Of a stretch of DNA of 64,000 bases, positions 53,530 through 63,115 are shown piece after piece. Position 1 is the first letter of the stretch; every line of letters starts with the position of its first letter. The DNA is from Bacillota bacterium (GTDB taxonomy: Bacteria > Bacillota > Clostridia > Peptostreptococcales > Acidaminobacteraceae): positions 62,001-126,000 of the forward strand of contig JAIUOA010000006.1 of NCBI GenBank assembly GCA_020161295.1, in the 5' to 3' direction. The notes beneath the pieces were generated by a model. That model worked only from the letters and a program-made list of their open reading frames with translations. It had not been told where the DNA came from and did not search any database. Both the position numbers and the translations under genes were made by a program.

Positions 53530-55038
53530 ATGAAACTTGGCTTTGATTCTGAAAAATATCTCGAGGAACAGTCTAAATTTATCCTTGAGCGCGTTAATAA
53601 CTTCGATAAACTCTATCTAGAATTCGGCGGCAAGCTTATCTTCGATATGCATGCAAAGCGCGTATTACCTGGATTTGATGAAAACGCAAAGATTAAACTG
53701 CTTCAAAAACTTAAGGACAACCTCGAAGTTATCGTCTGCCTTTATGCAGGTGATATCGAACGCAACAAGATCCGTGGTGACTTCGGCATCTCGTATGATA
53801 ACGACGTTCTAAAGCTTATCGATGACTTACGTAGCAATGGCCTTTTGGTGAACGGCGTGGTCATCACACGCTATGACCATCAACCCGCTGCTAAGGTGTT
53901 TATCAACAAGCTCGAACACATGGGCATCAAGGTCACGGTTCATAGAGCGACGAAAGGCTATCCAACGGACGTGGACATGATCGTCAGCGAAGAGGGCTAC
54001 GGCCAAAATCCTTATATCGAAACCACTAAACCCATCGTGGTGGTCACAGCACCTGGTCCAGGAAGCGGTAAGCTAGCGACCTGCCTCAACCAGCTCTATC
54101 ACGAAAATCGCCTAGGCCGCAAAGCAGGCTATTCTAAATTTGAAACATTCCCAGTTTGGAACATGCCACTTAAGCACCCACTCAACATCGCTTATGAAGC
54201 GGCTACAGTAGACCTTAAGGACGTCAACATGGTGGATAGCTTCCATCTCGAAGCTTACGGCGAAGTGGCTGTCAACTACAACCGCGATATCGAAACCTTC
54301 CCTGTGCTTAAACGCATCATCGAGAAAATCACAGGGGCAGAATCCATGTATCAATCACCAACCGATATGGGTGTCAACCGCATCGCATTCGGCATTACAG
54401 ACGACGAAGTGGTCAAAGAAGCTTCAAGACAAGAAATCATCCGCCGATATTTTAAGACCGGATGCGAGTATAAAAAAGGGCTTTGTGACATCGAAACGTT
54501 CAACCGTGCAAAAATGATCATGGAAGAACTTCAGCTTAAACCGACACACCGCATGGTAGTCGAACCAGCACGCCTTTACGCGCAGGAGCTCACCGCAAAA
54601 TATGGTGAGGATGCTGTAATCCCGACCATGGCACTCTCGCTTCATAACGGTGAAATCGTCACCGGTAAAAACGGACAGGCCATGGATGCCATCGCTGCTT
54701 GTATCATCAATGCACTCAAACGATTTGCGGGAATTTCGGACGATGTTCACCTTCTGTCACCGGCGATTTTAAACCCGATCATCAGACTGAAGACTGAATC
54801 CCTGGGGGATAAAACAGCTTTACTGGATCTGGAGGAAGTGCTCATCGCCCTTTCCATCAGTGCGGCGTTCAACCCGATTGCACAGGTTGCACTAGATGCA
54901 CTGGAAAGCTTACGCGGTTGCCAGGCACATGCCACTATTATACTCCACAGCAATAACGAAGCAACGATCCGCAACCTCGGTATCGACATTACCAGCGACC
55001 CGCAGTTCGCTTCCACTAACCTCTTCTACGGAAAGTAA
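53530..55038 (+). CDS. DUF1846 domain-containing protein
   Basis: A 502-residue cytosolic protein matching the DUF1846 family over its whole length: N-terminal '[34 protein letters not shown]' (split as [24 protein letters not shown]), '[23 protein letters not shown]' at ~residues 165-185, and '[18 protein letters not shown]'. The 'PGPGSGK' loop is P-loop-like and suggests nucleotide binding. Its function is unknown. The start is ATG 53530 with GGAGGACTCC upstream; the in-frame ATG at 53440 has none. It is monocistronic. Confidence 0.93.
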   Translation: MKLGFDSEKYLEEQSKFILERVNNFDKLYLEFGGKLIFDMHAKRVLPGFDENAKIKLLQKLKDNLEVIVCLYAGDIERNKIRGDFGISYDNDVLKLIDDLRSNGLLVNGVVITRYDHQPAAKVFINKLEHMGIKVTVHRATKGYPTDVDMIVSEEGYGQNPYIETTKPIVVVTAPGPGSGKLATCLNQLYHENRLGRKAGYSKFETFPVWNMPLKHPLNIAYEAATVDLKDVNMVDSFHLEAYGEVAVNYNRDIETFPVLKRIIEKITGAESMYQSPTDMGVNRIAFGITDDEVVKEASRQEIIRRYFKTGCEYKKGLCDIETFNRAKMIMEELQLKPTHRMVVEPARLYAQELTAKYGEDAVIPTMALSLHNGEIVTGKNGQAMDAIAACIINALKRFAGISDDVHLLSPAILNPIIRLKTESLGDKTALLDLEEVLIALSISAAFNPIAQVALDALESLRGCQAHATIILHSNNEATIRNLGIDITSDPQFASTNLFYGK

Positions 55039-55081
55039 CTTCTTTAGTTTCTGAATGCTTATCATAACCATTACGCTCAAG

Positions 55082-55115
55082 CGAGACCTTTCGGGGTCTC
55101 GTTTATAATTTTTAC
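55082..55115 (+). terminator. Terminator of the DUF1846 gene
   Basis: CGAGACC / GGTCTCG seven-bp stem with a TTTCGG loop, then TTTATAATTTTT. Confidence 0.85.
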
Positions 55116-55230
55116 GACAGATTATCGTAGATAGGCGTGATGTTCACCGAATTTTCAAATTATACATGTATGCGCATAAAATAAGTGATATACTGAAATC
55201 ATTAGAAGTATGGACATCTTAGGAGGAAGT

Positions 55231-56904
55231 ATGGAACGCAAGCGCGCCCTTTCTAAACGCGTCGAAGAATTGACACTCGACCTCGTACGTATCAGAAGCA
55301 TCGTGGGGACCACTGATGAAAATCAAATCAGCGATGCCATCTATGCGCTATTTAATCAAATGCCGTATTGGCAGGCACACCCCAATAAACTTAAACAGCT
55401 CCCCTTTATCAACGACCCCCTCGGTAGAAGCAGTGTCATGGTTGAAATGACCGGTGAATTAAGGCCCAATGCTAAAACAGTGATCCTTATCGGTCATACA
55501 GATACTGTCGGCATCAGCGACTACGGTGACTTTAAGGAACTGGCCACTGAGCCTGGCGCGCTAAAAGAGGTTTTAAAGTCACTGCCATTATCTGACGATA
55601 TCAGGGCCGACCTGGAATCGGATGATTACCTTTTCGGGCGTGGGATTCTCGACATGAAATGCGGTGTCGCCATGATCATCGCCATGATGGAGGACCTTTC
55701 CAAGCGAATATCCGAATGGGAGGGAAATATCATCTTTTGTGCCGTAGGTGATGAGGAAGGCAATTCAGGCGGCATGCTCTCATTTGTCCCTGAGCTTATC
55801 GATAAACAAAAGGAGATGGGCTATGATTATCAGGCGTGCGTGGATACGGACTATGTCGCCCCACGTTACGATGATGATAACCACCGATACATCTATATCG
55901 GAACCGTGGGCAAGCTCATGCCATCGTTTTATATCGTCGGCAAGGAAACCCATGTGGGGCAACCCTTCAACGGGCTTGATCCTACGCAAATCGCAGGTGC
56001 CATCATCTTAAAGATCAATAAAAACATCGCGTACTCAGATGTGGTGGAAGGCGAGGTTTCGTTACCGCCGATTACCTTACAGCATCGTGACCTCAAGTCG
56101 GAATACTCGGTTCAAATCGCCAGAGCTGTTAATCTCTACTTTAATTACGCAACCCACAACAGCACCCCAGACCAAGTCATGGAAAAAATGTTGAAGGCCG
56201 CATACGACGCCTTTTACGATGTGGTATGCACCATTAACGAGCGCTACGATATTTTCTGCAAGGCAAGCCATATCGATACAAAGCTTTTACCATGGAAGGC
56301 CCGCGTCATGTCATATGATGAGTTATATGAAGCGGTCTATGCCGAGCGTGGTGAAGAGCTCAAGCAACGCATCGAGGACCTTAAACTGGAAATGCTGGGC
56401 GACACCACCATCGATGAGCGCCTCTTTAGCCAGTACCTCGTAGAAGAAGTCCATAACCTTTGGTCTGATAAGGATCCAGTGGTCATCGTGTATTTTTCAC
56501 CACCGTACTATCCGCACAACTATGTAAAGGGCGATAGTGATAAAGAACGACGCCTACTGGAAACCGTCGATGCGGTGGTTAAAAAGCACAAGGGACGTCG
56601 TCCCATCATCAATCGCAAGTTCTATCCGTATATTTCCGATTTAAGCTTCGTTTCTGCCCCATCAAATGAGCGCATCGCTTCACTGGAAAAGAACATGCCC
56701 GCATACGGCTCAAGGTATACCCTCCCCATCGAGGACATGCAAAAGCTTAGCCTTCCTGTAGTCAACATCGGTCCGTTCGGAAAGGATGCACACCAGTTCA
56801 CAGAGCGCATAGAAAAAGAATACTCCTTTAAGGTCGTACCGACGATTTTATACGAAACGGTGCTCGAGCTCCTCAAACGTGATAAGCCTGAACAGACCTT
56901 ATAA
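55231..56904 (+). CDS. M20 family peptidase, RocB-like
   Basis: A 557-residue zinc peptidase-like protein. The start is ATG 55231 with AGGAGGAAG upstream. M20 metal motifs are visible: 'LIGHTDTVGISDYG' (His/Asp ligands), 'LDMKCGVAMI' and 'AVGDEEGNSGGM' (catalytic EE). The lengthened C-terminal half resembles RocB, encoded with arginine catabolism genes in Bacillus. No arginine genes are near here, so the substrate is open. An extended -10 (TGATATACT, 55186-55194) lies upstream. Confidence 0.86.
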   Translation: MERKRALSKRVEELTLDLVRIRSIVGTTDENQISDAIYALFNQMPYWQAHPNKLKQLPFINDPLGRSSVMVEMTGELRPNAKTVILIGHTDTVGISDYGDFKELATEPGALKEVLKSLPLSDDIRADLESDDYLFGRGILDMKCGVAMIIAMMEDLSKRISEWEGNIIFCAVGDEEGNSGGMLSFVPELIDKQKEMGYDYQACVDTDYVAPRYDDDNHRYIYIGTVGKLMPSFYIVGKETHVGQPFNGLDPTQIAGAIILKINKNIAYSDVVEGEVSLPPITLQHRDLKSEYSVQIARAVNLYFNYATHNSTPDQVMEKMLKAAYDAFYDVVCTINERYDIFCKASHIDTKLLPWKARVMSYDELYEAVYAERGEELKQRIEDLKLEMLGDTTIDERLFSQYLVEEVHNLWSDKDPVVIVYFSPPYYPHNYVKGDSDKERRLLETVDAVVKKHKGRRPIINRKFYPYISDLSFVSAPSNERIASLEKNMPAYGSRYTLPIEDMQKLSLPVVNIGPFGKDAHQFTERIEKEYSFKVVPTILYETVLELLKRDKPEQTL

Positions 56905-56915
56905 TCATTAAATGC

Positions 56916-56962
56916 AAAACGCTGCTACGAGACCGTTTGTCTGAATCGTAGCAGCGTTTTTT
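56916..56962 (+). terminator. Terminator of the M20 peptidase gene
   Basis: A 15-bp stem (AAAACGCTGCTACGA / TCGTAGCAGCGTTTT) followed by TT. Very strong; it may also stop the convergent lipoprotein transcript. Confidence 0.9.
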
Positions 56963-56999
56963 ATTGGGGTATTGGAAAAAGAGGAATTATTCGTTTGGT

Positions 57000-58799
57000 T
57001 TATTTTTGAAGTGCTGCGTTAGCGCCTGCGATGCGACCAAAGACATTGATATCAGCGAGCGCATTACCGCCGAGGCGGTTTGCTCCGTGGATACCGCCAG
57101 TAACTTCTCCTGCCGCATAAAGACCTGGAATGACGTTACCCGCTGTATCGATGACATGGCCACTCACGTCGATTTGAACACCACCCATGGTATGATGAAC
57201 CGTAGGTACGCGCTTACCAGCATAGAATGGGCCTTGATCGATCTTATCTTGATAGAGGGTTCTACCAAATGCATCTGGCGATTTATTATCCACATGCGTG
57301 TTAAACGCTTCAACAGCGCTCACGAGATTTGCAGGATCGACGCCGATTTGTGCAGCCAAATCCTCTAAGGTCTCACCTTTAAACGCACGGCCTGCAGCCA
57401 CGAGCTCATCGATGCTCTCGTTAAAGTGATTTTTAATATCACCAGTCGGATAAGAGTGTTTATCGAGAATTACCCACATGGACTGTTCCTTTTGTTCCAT
57501 GAGCGCTTTCGTCATCACGTCGCGGCGTGCGCCTTCATCGACGAATCGGTTACCGTCGAGGTTGACGAAAATACGGTTTTCCACGCCTTGCTCGATGTTG
57601 CCGCTTAAGCTGCCTGTTTCAGGATCACCCATCGGTAACAGCTGGATCCACTCCATGCCCACGAGGTTTGCACCCAGTGCTTTCGCCATGGTGATGCCAT
57701 CGCCAGTTGCGCCAGAATGGTTCGTGCTCTTGATGTTTGCCAGTGATGGCCAGTTTTTATTATATTCTTCCCTCATTTCAGGATTGTTTGCAAATCCGCC
57801 GGAAGCGATGATGACCCCTTTATTTGCCATGGCGACGACTTCGCCGTTCTCACCTTTAGCCTTCACGCCCACTGCTTTGCCGTTCTCCATAATGATTTCG
57901 ACCGCTTCAGTGTTGACCATGACTTCGATCTTATCACTATTTTTCTCTATATAGCTCATGTAGGTTTCGATAAAGCCAGTCCCCAGCGGTTTAGCAGGGG
58001 CATGTGCTCTCGGCCAGAGACCACCTAACACTGTGTAAACTTCGGGTTTAAACTCCATGCCTAAGCCTTCCAGCCACTGTAGCGTCGGATAAGCATTTTC
58101 CACGAGCGTCTGAATTAATTCAGGATTGCCTAATTTATCGCCGCCCTCATAAGTTTGGGTGAAATGTTTTTCGATAGAGTCTTCAATATTTTGCGCGGAC
58201 TGACGTTCAGGATCCACTGCATTATAGGCCGCACCTGAGATAATGGTGTTTCCGCCCACACGTGACATCTTTTCCAGTACCAATACAGACGCACCGTTTT
58301 GGTGTGCTGAAATCGCTGCTGAGAGGCCTGCGCCACCTGCACCGATGATGACGACATCCGCCGTTTTTTCGATATTTTCTTCTGCTGCTTTTACCACAGG
58401 CACATTTTTAAGTGCTTCTATGTCTGCGCCTGCTTTAGTCAATGCATCAGTTACTGCAGCTAGAATCCCCTCACTTGAATACGTTGCGCCAGACATCACG
58501 TCGATGCCTAAGCTTTGCGATTCGATGATTTTTTGTGGTATTTTTTCAAACGCGATATCACTGACCCCAGCCGCTTCGCTCTGGCTGATGATCTTGATCT
58601 CTGTGATTTCGTTTGCAGTAACAGTGACCTCGACTTCGATTTTTCCGTGGTTACCATCACTTACGCCTGTATAAGTTCCAGGAACATAAAGACCTTTTTT
58701 TTCAGCAGTCGATTCGGTTGAGCCTTTGCATCCGGTAAATGAAAATACCATCATAAAGATCAACAGAAGCGCTAACCTTTTTTTTGATTTTGAAATCAT
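57000..58799 (-). CDS. Extracytosolic flavin reductase lipoprotein (FMN-binding + FAD-binding)
   Basis: A 599-residue secreted lipoprotein. The signal peptide ends in a lipobox FTGC (lipid Cys24). Residues ~35-120 are an FMN-binding domain with the flavinylation motif DVMSGATYSS (SGAT at 103-106), modified covalently by ApbE in known relatives. Residues ~145-590 are a fumarate-reductase/urocanate-reductase-like FAD domain: 'VVIIGAGGAGLSAAISA', catalytic-type Arg in 'ARRDVMTKAL' and 'VHHTMGGVQID', and the C-terminal 'IHGANRLGGNALAD'. In relatives these enzymes reduce fumarate, urocanate, methacrylate or other acceptors at the cell surface using extracellular electron transfer. The acceptor is not predictable. 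A TetR gene lies 183 nt upstream. Confidence 0.92.
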   Translation of the reverse strand: MISKSKKRLALLLIFMMVFSFTGCKGSTESTAEKKGLYVPGTYTGVSDGNHGKIEVEVTVTANEITEIKIISQSEAAGVSDIAFEKIPQKIIESQSLGIDVMSGATYSSEGILAAVTDALTKAGADIEALKNVPVVKAAEENIEKTADVVIIGAGGAGLSAAISAHQNGASVLVLEKMSRVGGNTIISGAAYNAVDPERQSAQNIEDSIEKHFTQTYEGGDKLGNPELIQTLVENAYPTLQWLEGLGMEFKPEVYTVLGGLWPRAHAPAKPLGTGFIETYMSYIEKNSDKIEVMVNTEAVEIIMENGKAVGVKAKGENGEVVAMANKGVIIASGGFANNPEMREEYNKNWPSLANIKSTNHSGATGDGITMAKALGANLVGMEWIQLLPMGDPETGSLSGNIEQGVENRIFVNLDGNRFVDEGARRDVMTKALMEQKEQSMWVILDKHSYPTGDIKNHFNESIDELVAAGRAFKGETLEDLAAQIGVDPANLVSAVEAFNTHVDNKSPDAFGRTLYQDKIDQGPFYAGKRVPTVHHTMGGVQIDVSGHVIDTAGNVIPGLYAAGEVTGGIHGANRLGGNALADINVFGRIAGANAALQK

Positions 58800-58923
58800 T
58801 GAATTGCCCCCTTATTGAATTTGAATGAATCGTTTCGATGAATAGATTCACCGAATAAGTTCATTTTAATTTATGGTTAATTATTTGTCAACGATTTTCC
58901 GTTTAGTTTTTAACAATTTTTGA

Positions 58924-58973
58924 AAATAAAAAAGCTGTCCACGCGACTGGCATTTACCAGTGGTGGGCAGCTT
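58924..58973 (-). terminator. Terminator of the TetR gene
   Basis: AAGCTG-t-CCAC / GTGG-g-CAGCTT stem with a large loop containing an inner CTGG/CCAG stem; T-run on the minus strand. Confidence 0.85.
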
Positions 58974-58982
58974 AATCCGCCT

Positions 58983-59555
58983 TTATAATACAAACAATCG
59001 AATCAGTCGACTAAAATAGTCCTTTACGTAAGCCTTTTGGTCATAAGCACCCTCTCGACTACACCAATCATATGAAATACCCCGGGCTGCGATGAAGAAA
59101 AATTCCGTCATGTCCTCCGGAGATAACTCCGTGGAGATTTCACCCTTCTCCTGACCTTCTTTAATCACTTGCATGAGTAGCGCTTGCATAAAACGTCCTT
59201 TAGATACGAAAAGCTTATTTGACGGATGAAACAGTTGTTTAACGGTTTCAAGCCCCGTCATTTCATTATACGCAGCATAATGGACGAAATAGGTGATGAT
59301 CTTATCTGCCGTTCGATCTTCTGTTAAGTCCTGCGCGACGACCGATTCGAAGTAATGGTCGGCCCTTTTATAGATTTCCATCAGAATCTCGTTTTTCGAT
59401 TTGAAGTAATTATAGAAGGAACCGACAGAAACGCCTGCCAGCTTACAGACTTCTTCAATTTTCATGTCTTGGAAACCCTGCTGCTCCATCAGTTTTATAG
59501 CGGCTTGATAAATCCTGTTTTTAGTCTCGATGGCTTGAAGCTGTCTGTTGGTCAT
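58983..59555 (-). CDS. TetR/AcrR family transcriptional regulator
   Basis: A 190-residue regulator, started at ATG 59555 (GAGG upstream; the GTG at 59567 overlaps it). The N-terminal helix-turn-helix is 'TKNRIYQAAIKLMEQQGFQDMKIEEVCKLAGVSVGSFYNYFKSK' (recognition part GVSVGSFYNYFK). The C-terminal ligand domain is not diagnostic. It is oriented toward the flavin lipoprotein gene and may control it (inference). Confidence 0.92.
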   Translation of the reverse strand: MTNRQLQAIETKNRIYQAAIKLMEQQGFQDMKIEEVCKLAGVSVGSFYNYFKSKNEILMEIYKRADHYFESVVAQDLTEDRTADKIITYFVHYAAYNEMTGLETVKQLFHPSNKLFVSKGRFMQALLMQVIKEGQEKGEISTELSPEDMTEFFFIAARGISYDWCSREGAYDQKAYVKDYFSRLIRLFVL

Positions 59556-59694
59556 CTTTTTCCTCACCTTTAATCACATTTTTACTCTATCAAAATTGTA
59601 TCATTATCTTTCCTGATGTTCTAGATAAATGTCATGTGACTTTCTGTCATTTTGTGGTAACATAGATTTAATGAAACGCGCATTTGGAGGTTAC

Positions 59695-61830
59695 ATGAAA
59701 CGAAATCAACTCAACAAAATAATACGTCACCTCATCGTTTCGATTATCGCTATACTGTCCATATCAGGTGCTGTAACCTTTGCTGAAGTAGATGAACGCA
59801 TCGCGACTTTATTGACCCCAGAGGAAATTAACTGGCTTCAAACCCATGGTGAGGACATCTTCTATGTGGGATTAGATCCCGATGCAGGCATGGAATATTT
59901 TCAGTATGACGATCGTGAAATGGGTTATCTAAGCGATATTGTTCAGCTTCTATCTGAAAAGCTCGATATAAAAATGCAAATCAGACCAGACCTCAGCTGG
60001 TCCGAGGCGGTTTCTGGATTGCAATCCGACGAGATACAAGTCCTCTTCGGTGCTAACCCCACTCCAGAACGTCTAAAAACCATGCGGTTTACCGATGCGA
60101 TCTACAGCGTCCCTTATACCGTTTTAGGCAGAGTGATGGGCGAAGTGCAAAACATCGGGGACCTCAACCATAAAAAGGTCGGATTTCTGGCAGGAGATGT
60201 TGCTAATACACTAATACAAGAGGCATATCCAAATTTAAGCTTCGATTTCATCTATTATGATAACCAGGAAGTAGCATTAGCCGCTTTAAACCGCGGTCAA
60301 ATAAGCGCTTTCATCACCTCAGGTGGCGATGTGGTTTACGATTATCTATTCCGGTTTCCAAGCCTGCGCGTCATCGCCAACATCGAAGACATCCGCTCCC
60401 TACTAACCTTTTCAACCCTAATCGAAAATGAAAGGTTGGTCAACATCCTTTCTAAAACCTTTTCATCCTGCGAGGTGGAGATTACCGCATTAATCGACGA
60501 AGCCCGCACCCATTATGTGCGAAAAATACTCAATTTGACAGAGGATGAAGAAGCTTGGATGCGTAATCACCCGCAAATCAAAGTGGGGGTTCCCACCGAT
60601 TATCTTCCCATCGACTATCCGGTCGACGGCGAATATAAGGGAATCGCAGGTCACTATCTTACAGCATTTGCCGATTTGATCGGTCTGGAAATCATCGCTG
60701 TTCCAGGCACCTTCGACGACGTCTACGATAAGATTCAAAACGGAGAAATCGACCTTTTAAATATGGCCAAAACCGATGATCGATTACGTGATTTCGTATT
60801 TACAGAAGCTTTCAGTAATGAGCGCGACTTAATTTATGGCCTTAGGGACAGCAAATACGTCCATGATATCTACGGACTTGAGGGAAAACGCGTGGCTGTC
60901 ATAAGGGGATTTTGGCACATCGACCACCTCAATATGAACCTACGCGAGGTCGAGTTGATTCTCACCGATGATATAAAAGGGGCTATAGAAGCCGTAGTCA
61001 CCGGAAAAGCAGATTACTTTATCGAAACGCCCGCAGTTGCCGATTTCTACATCTCCGGTCTCGGCTATACGAATATCATCAAAAAAGGAGAAACCTCCTC
61101 CGATTCCTTCCTCACCTTCGGTATGCTACCCGAGCATGCGCCTCTGGCAAGCATCTTCAACCGCGCCAGACTCCTCATTAGCTACGAGGATGCTAAGTAT
61201 CTAGGGATCCAAGGACTACCCGAGGTAGCCAATGTCGCAAACAAACGTCTAATCGCCATCATCATCGGAATTAGTACGTTTTTAATCTTATTGATCATCG
61301 CACTTATGAAAGTCCTCAGGGACCTGTGGTTAACTCGAGAGAGAGAACGCCTCATCTACATCGATCCACTGACAGGACTTTATAACCGTGGTTATTTTAA
61401 CCAACTGGAAACAACTGCAAATGAACAGCAGTTTCCTCAATCGCTTTTTGTTTTGGACATCAACCTGCTCAAAGACATAAACGATTCCTATGGACACCAT
61501 CAGGGCGATCGCTTGATCGATGCCGTTTCCACGATTTTAACTGAGACCGCGAAGACCTATAACGGTTCCGCCATCCGCATGGGTGGGGATGAGTTCGTCC
61601 TCGTGTTTTTCGGGATGTCTAAGGACAAAGCCGTTTTCGTGGCGGATGCCCTTAGGAAAACCTTCGAATCTTCATCACTACTAGACGGCGAAAAAGTTTT
61701 ACTAAGTAAGCTCGAAGTGGCCATCGGCTTCAGTCATCGCGATGACGCCAGCGTATCGTTCGAAGTACTTGCTAAGCACGCCGATCACCTCATGTACGCA
61801 AATAAGGCGGAAATGAAGGCAAATGGGTAA
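59695..61830 (+). CDS. Sensor diguanylate cyclase with two periplasmic solute-binding domains
   Basis: A 711-residue protein, started at ATG 59695 (GGAGGTTAC upstream). A signal/anchor helix (about residues 11-30) is followed by two tandem SBP_bac_3-type domains (about 35-270 and 285-520), a membrane helix (about 525-545) and a GGDEF domain. The active-site motif GGDEF lies at residues 630-634, and 'YIDPLTGLYNRGYF' opens the domain. No RxxD inhibitory site lies at the usual place upstream, so product feedback is unlikely. It should convert binding of an amino acid or related solute outside the cell into c-di-GMP. Confidence 0.93.
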   Translation: MKRNQLNKIIRHLIVSIIAILSISGAVTFAEVDERIATLLTPEEINWLQTHGEDIFYVGLDPDAGMEYFQYDDREMGYLSDIVQLLSEKLDIKMQIRPDLSWSEAVSGLQSDEIQVLFGANPTPERLKTMRFTDAIYSVPYTVLGRVMGEVQNIGDLNHKKVGFLAGDVANTLIQEAYPNLSFDFIYYDNQEVALAALNRGQISAFITSGGDVVYDYLFRFPSLRVIANIEDIRSLLTFSTLIENERLVNILSKTFSSCEVEITALIDEARTHYVRKILNLTEDEEAWMRNHPQIKVGVPTDYLPIDYPVDGEYKGIAGHYLTAFADLIGLEIIAVPGTFDDVYDKIQNGEIDLLNMAKTDDRLRDFVFTEAFSNERDLIYGLRDSKYVHDIYGLEGKRVAVIRGFWHIDHLNMNLREVELILTDDIKGAIEAVVTGKADYFIETPAVADFYISGLGYTNIIKKGETSSDSFLTFGMLPEHAPLASIFNRARLLISYEDAKYLGIQGLPEVANVANKRLIAIIIGISTFLILLIIALMKVLRDLWLTRERERLIYIDPLTGLYNRGYFNQLETTANEQQFPQSLFVLDINLLKDINDSYGHHQGDRLIDAVSTILTETAKTYNGSAIRMGGDEFVLVFFGMSKDKAVFVADALRKTFESSSLLDGEKVLLSKLEVAIGFSHRDDASVSFEVLAKHADHLMYANKAEMKANG

Positions 61831-62118
61831 TGATGGAATGATTAGTGATGTGGATTTTATTAAAATCCCCTTCACAATCCCACGCTCCGCTTGAGTCATT
61901 CGGATGCATACTGTTTACGACTCGTTCAACGCGAATATGAAACTCGCTTCGCTCAAACAGTCATATTCGCTATGTCTCACTTCATCGAACAGCATTGGCA
62001 TCCTCATGAAATCGCTTCTCGCGTGTTGTGAAACGAATTTTATAATAAAGTTACATCAACATATAAATTCCATAAATAAACTTGATTTGCATATAATATA
62101 ATCGTATCCAAACACTTA
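61831..62118. other. Non-coding region with a ~114-nt imperfect palindrome
   Basis: The whole gene gap here is 367 nt, from the diguanylate cyclase stop to ATG 62198; its right part (62119-62184) holds the promoter and Fur-like site listed separately. This left part is dominated by a nested inverted structure: TCAT (61896-61899) with ATGA (62006-62009), GGATGC (61902-61907) with GCATCC (61998-62003), CTGTT (61911-61915) with AACAG (61988-61992), and a perfect 10-bp core GCGAATATGA (61931-61940) / TCATATTCGC (61961-61970). A 65-codon ORF crossing it has no ribosome binding site and is not considered a gene. Confidence 0.7.
61896..62009. repeat. Nested imperfect inverted repeat (REP/MITE-like or structured RNA)
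   Basis: See the arms given for the surrounding gap. The core 10-bp arms are perfect, with a 20-nt loop containing CTCGCTTCGCTC, which is itself repetitive. The overall arms are interrupted by unpaired segments. This could be an interspersed extragenic repeat, a degenerate mobile element, a small RNA or a protein-binding site. Confidence 0.6.
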
Positions 62119-62146
62119 TTGAAATTATTTCATTATCCCCTATAAT
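62119..62146 (+). promoter_or_regulatory. Promoter of the TSCPD gene
   Basis: -35 TTGAAA (62119-62124), 16-bp spacer and -10 TATAAT (62141-62146). Confidence 0.75.
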
Positions 62147-62173
62147 ATAAGAGGAGTTTAACGTCAAAAATCA

Positions 62174-62184
62174 ATGATAATCAT
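62174..62184. promoter_or_regulatory. Candidate Fur-like site in TSCPD leader
   Basis: ATGATAATCAT equals the central 11 bases of the classical Fur box, though the outer parts do not match. Just upstream of the ribosome binding site. A weak candidate. Confidence 0.3.
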
Positions 62185-62197
62185 AGGGGGTAACGAC

Positions 62198-62437
62198 ATG
62201 TATCGCATTAAGACATCTGGGGTGTGCGCCAGTGAAATTCATTTCGACATCGAAGCGGGATTCATCAAGCATGTGGAATTTATCGGCGGTTGCCCAGGCA
62301 ATGCCATCGGACTAAGCAATATGGTGGTTGGACAGTCCGTAGAGGAAGTCGTCAAGAAATTAAGAAATGTAAAATGTGGTGGAAAAGCCACTTCTTGCCC
62401 ATCGCAGCTCGCTATTGCATTAGAAGCACATATATAA
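62198..62437 (+). CDS. TSCPD domain protein (TIGR03905 family)
   Basis: A 79-residue protein: 'MYRIKTSGVCASEI', 'GGCPGNAIGLSNMVVG' and 'CGGKATSCPSQLAIAL', giving four conserved cysteines of the TSCPD family. Some related proteins are fused to B12-dependent ribonucleotide reductase. The cysteines could bind metal. The start is ATG 62198, with GGGGG upstream. The function is unknown. Confidence 0.9.
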   Translation: MYRIKTSGVCASEIHFDIEAGFIKHVEFIGGCPGNAIGLSNMVVGQSVEEVVKKLRNVKCGGKATSCPSQLAIALEAHI

Positions 62438-62451
62438 CCGATCATAAAAAT

Positions 62452-62492
62452 AAACCTCCAAAATAGATGTCTAATTTGGAGGTTTTTATTTT
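62452..62492. terminator. Bidirectional terminator between TSCPD and LuxR genes
   Basis: AAACCTCCAAA / TTTGGAGGTTT 11-bp stem with an inner TAG/CTA extension, T-runs on both strands. Confidence 0.9.
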
Positions 62493-63108
62493 ACATATTT
62501 TGTTCACCAGACCATAGGTGGTATAACGCCGAAAAACTTGCACGGTCCTCTGCGCCACACTTTCTAAACATGTTTTGGATGTGCTTCTTTACTGTGGCTT
62601 CTGAGATATAAAGCTGTGATGCGATTTCTTTATTGGCACAGCCCTCGAGAATTTTCAGGGCCACGTGAACCTCTCTGGGAGAAAATCCGTGGGAAACCAA
62701 AATAGCTGAGGCGCGCTGGATGTTGAGCCCTTCTGGCACTAAAGGCGTGATTTCGCCGGACTTTACTTGCTTTTCTGAAGCGATTTCGAGCGCTAAAAAG
62801 AGGACACTTCCATATAATAACGGAATCGAAGCGCTCATGTAATCCGCCTCACGTGCGTCCGCCCCAGTGACGAAGGCCAGCGTCGCAAGTAGCGTCGTTA
62901 ATAGGCCCGAGAAAAATGCATTCCAACGGGCCAGTTGTATGATTTGGTGCATCGATTTGCGTCTATTTAACTGGGATAGGGTTAAAATCAGCGTCCCGAT
63001 AAGCACCGCCACAAGCGAGCGGCCATCGATCAGCACGCGCTGGTCATAACCCATGATTAGCACAGCGAGGATGGTAAAAAACGCCATCCCCAGTATTCTT
63101 TTCATCAT
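62491..63108 (-). CDS. Membrane-anchored LuxR-type transcriptional regulator
   Basis: A 205-residue protein. The N-terminal ~110 residues contain about four membrane helices. A short linker is followed by a LuxR helix-turn-helix (about 145-200): 'SPREVHVALKILEGCANKEIASQLYISEATVKKHIQNMFRKCG', seen as SPREVHVALKIL, NKEIASQL and EATVKKHIQNMF. The protein has no receiver domain, so any signal must come through the membrane part. It lies 7 nt after a compact MotA-like gene, strongly implying co-expression. Confidence 0.88.
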   Translation of the reverse strand: MMKRILGMAFFTILAVLIMGYDQRVLIDGRSLVAVLIGTLILTLSQLNRRKSMHQIIQLARWNAFFSGLLTTLLATLAFVTGADAREADYMSASIPLLYGSVLFLALEIASEKQVKSGEITPLVPEGLNIQRASAILVSHGFSPREVHVALKILEGCANKEIASQLYISEATVKKHIQNMFRKCGAEDRASFSALYHLWSGEQNM

Positions 63109-63115
63109 AAGGCCT

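Noticed and set aside
61904-62101. 65-codon ORF in the gap before the TSCPD gene
   Set aside because: No ribosome binding site, crosses the palindromic structure and has no recognisable protein features.
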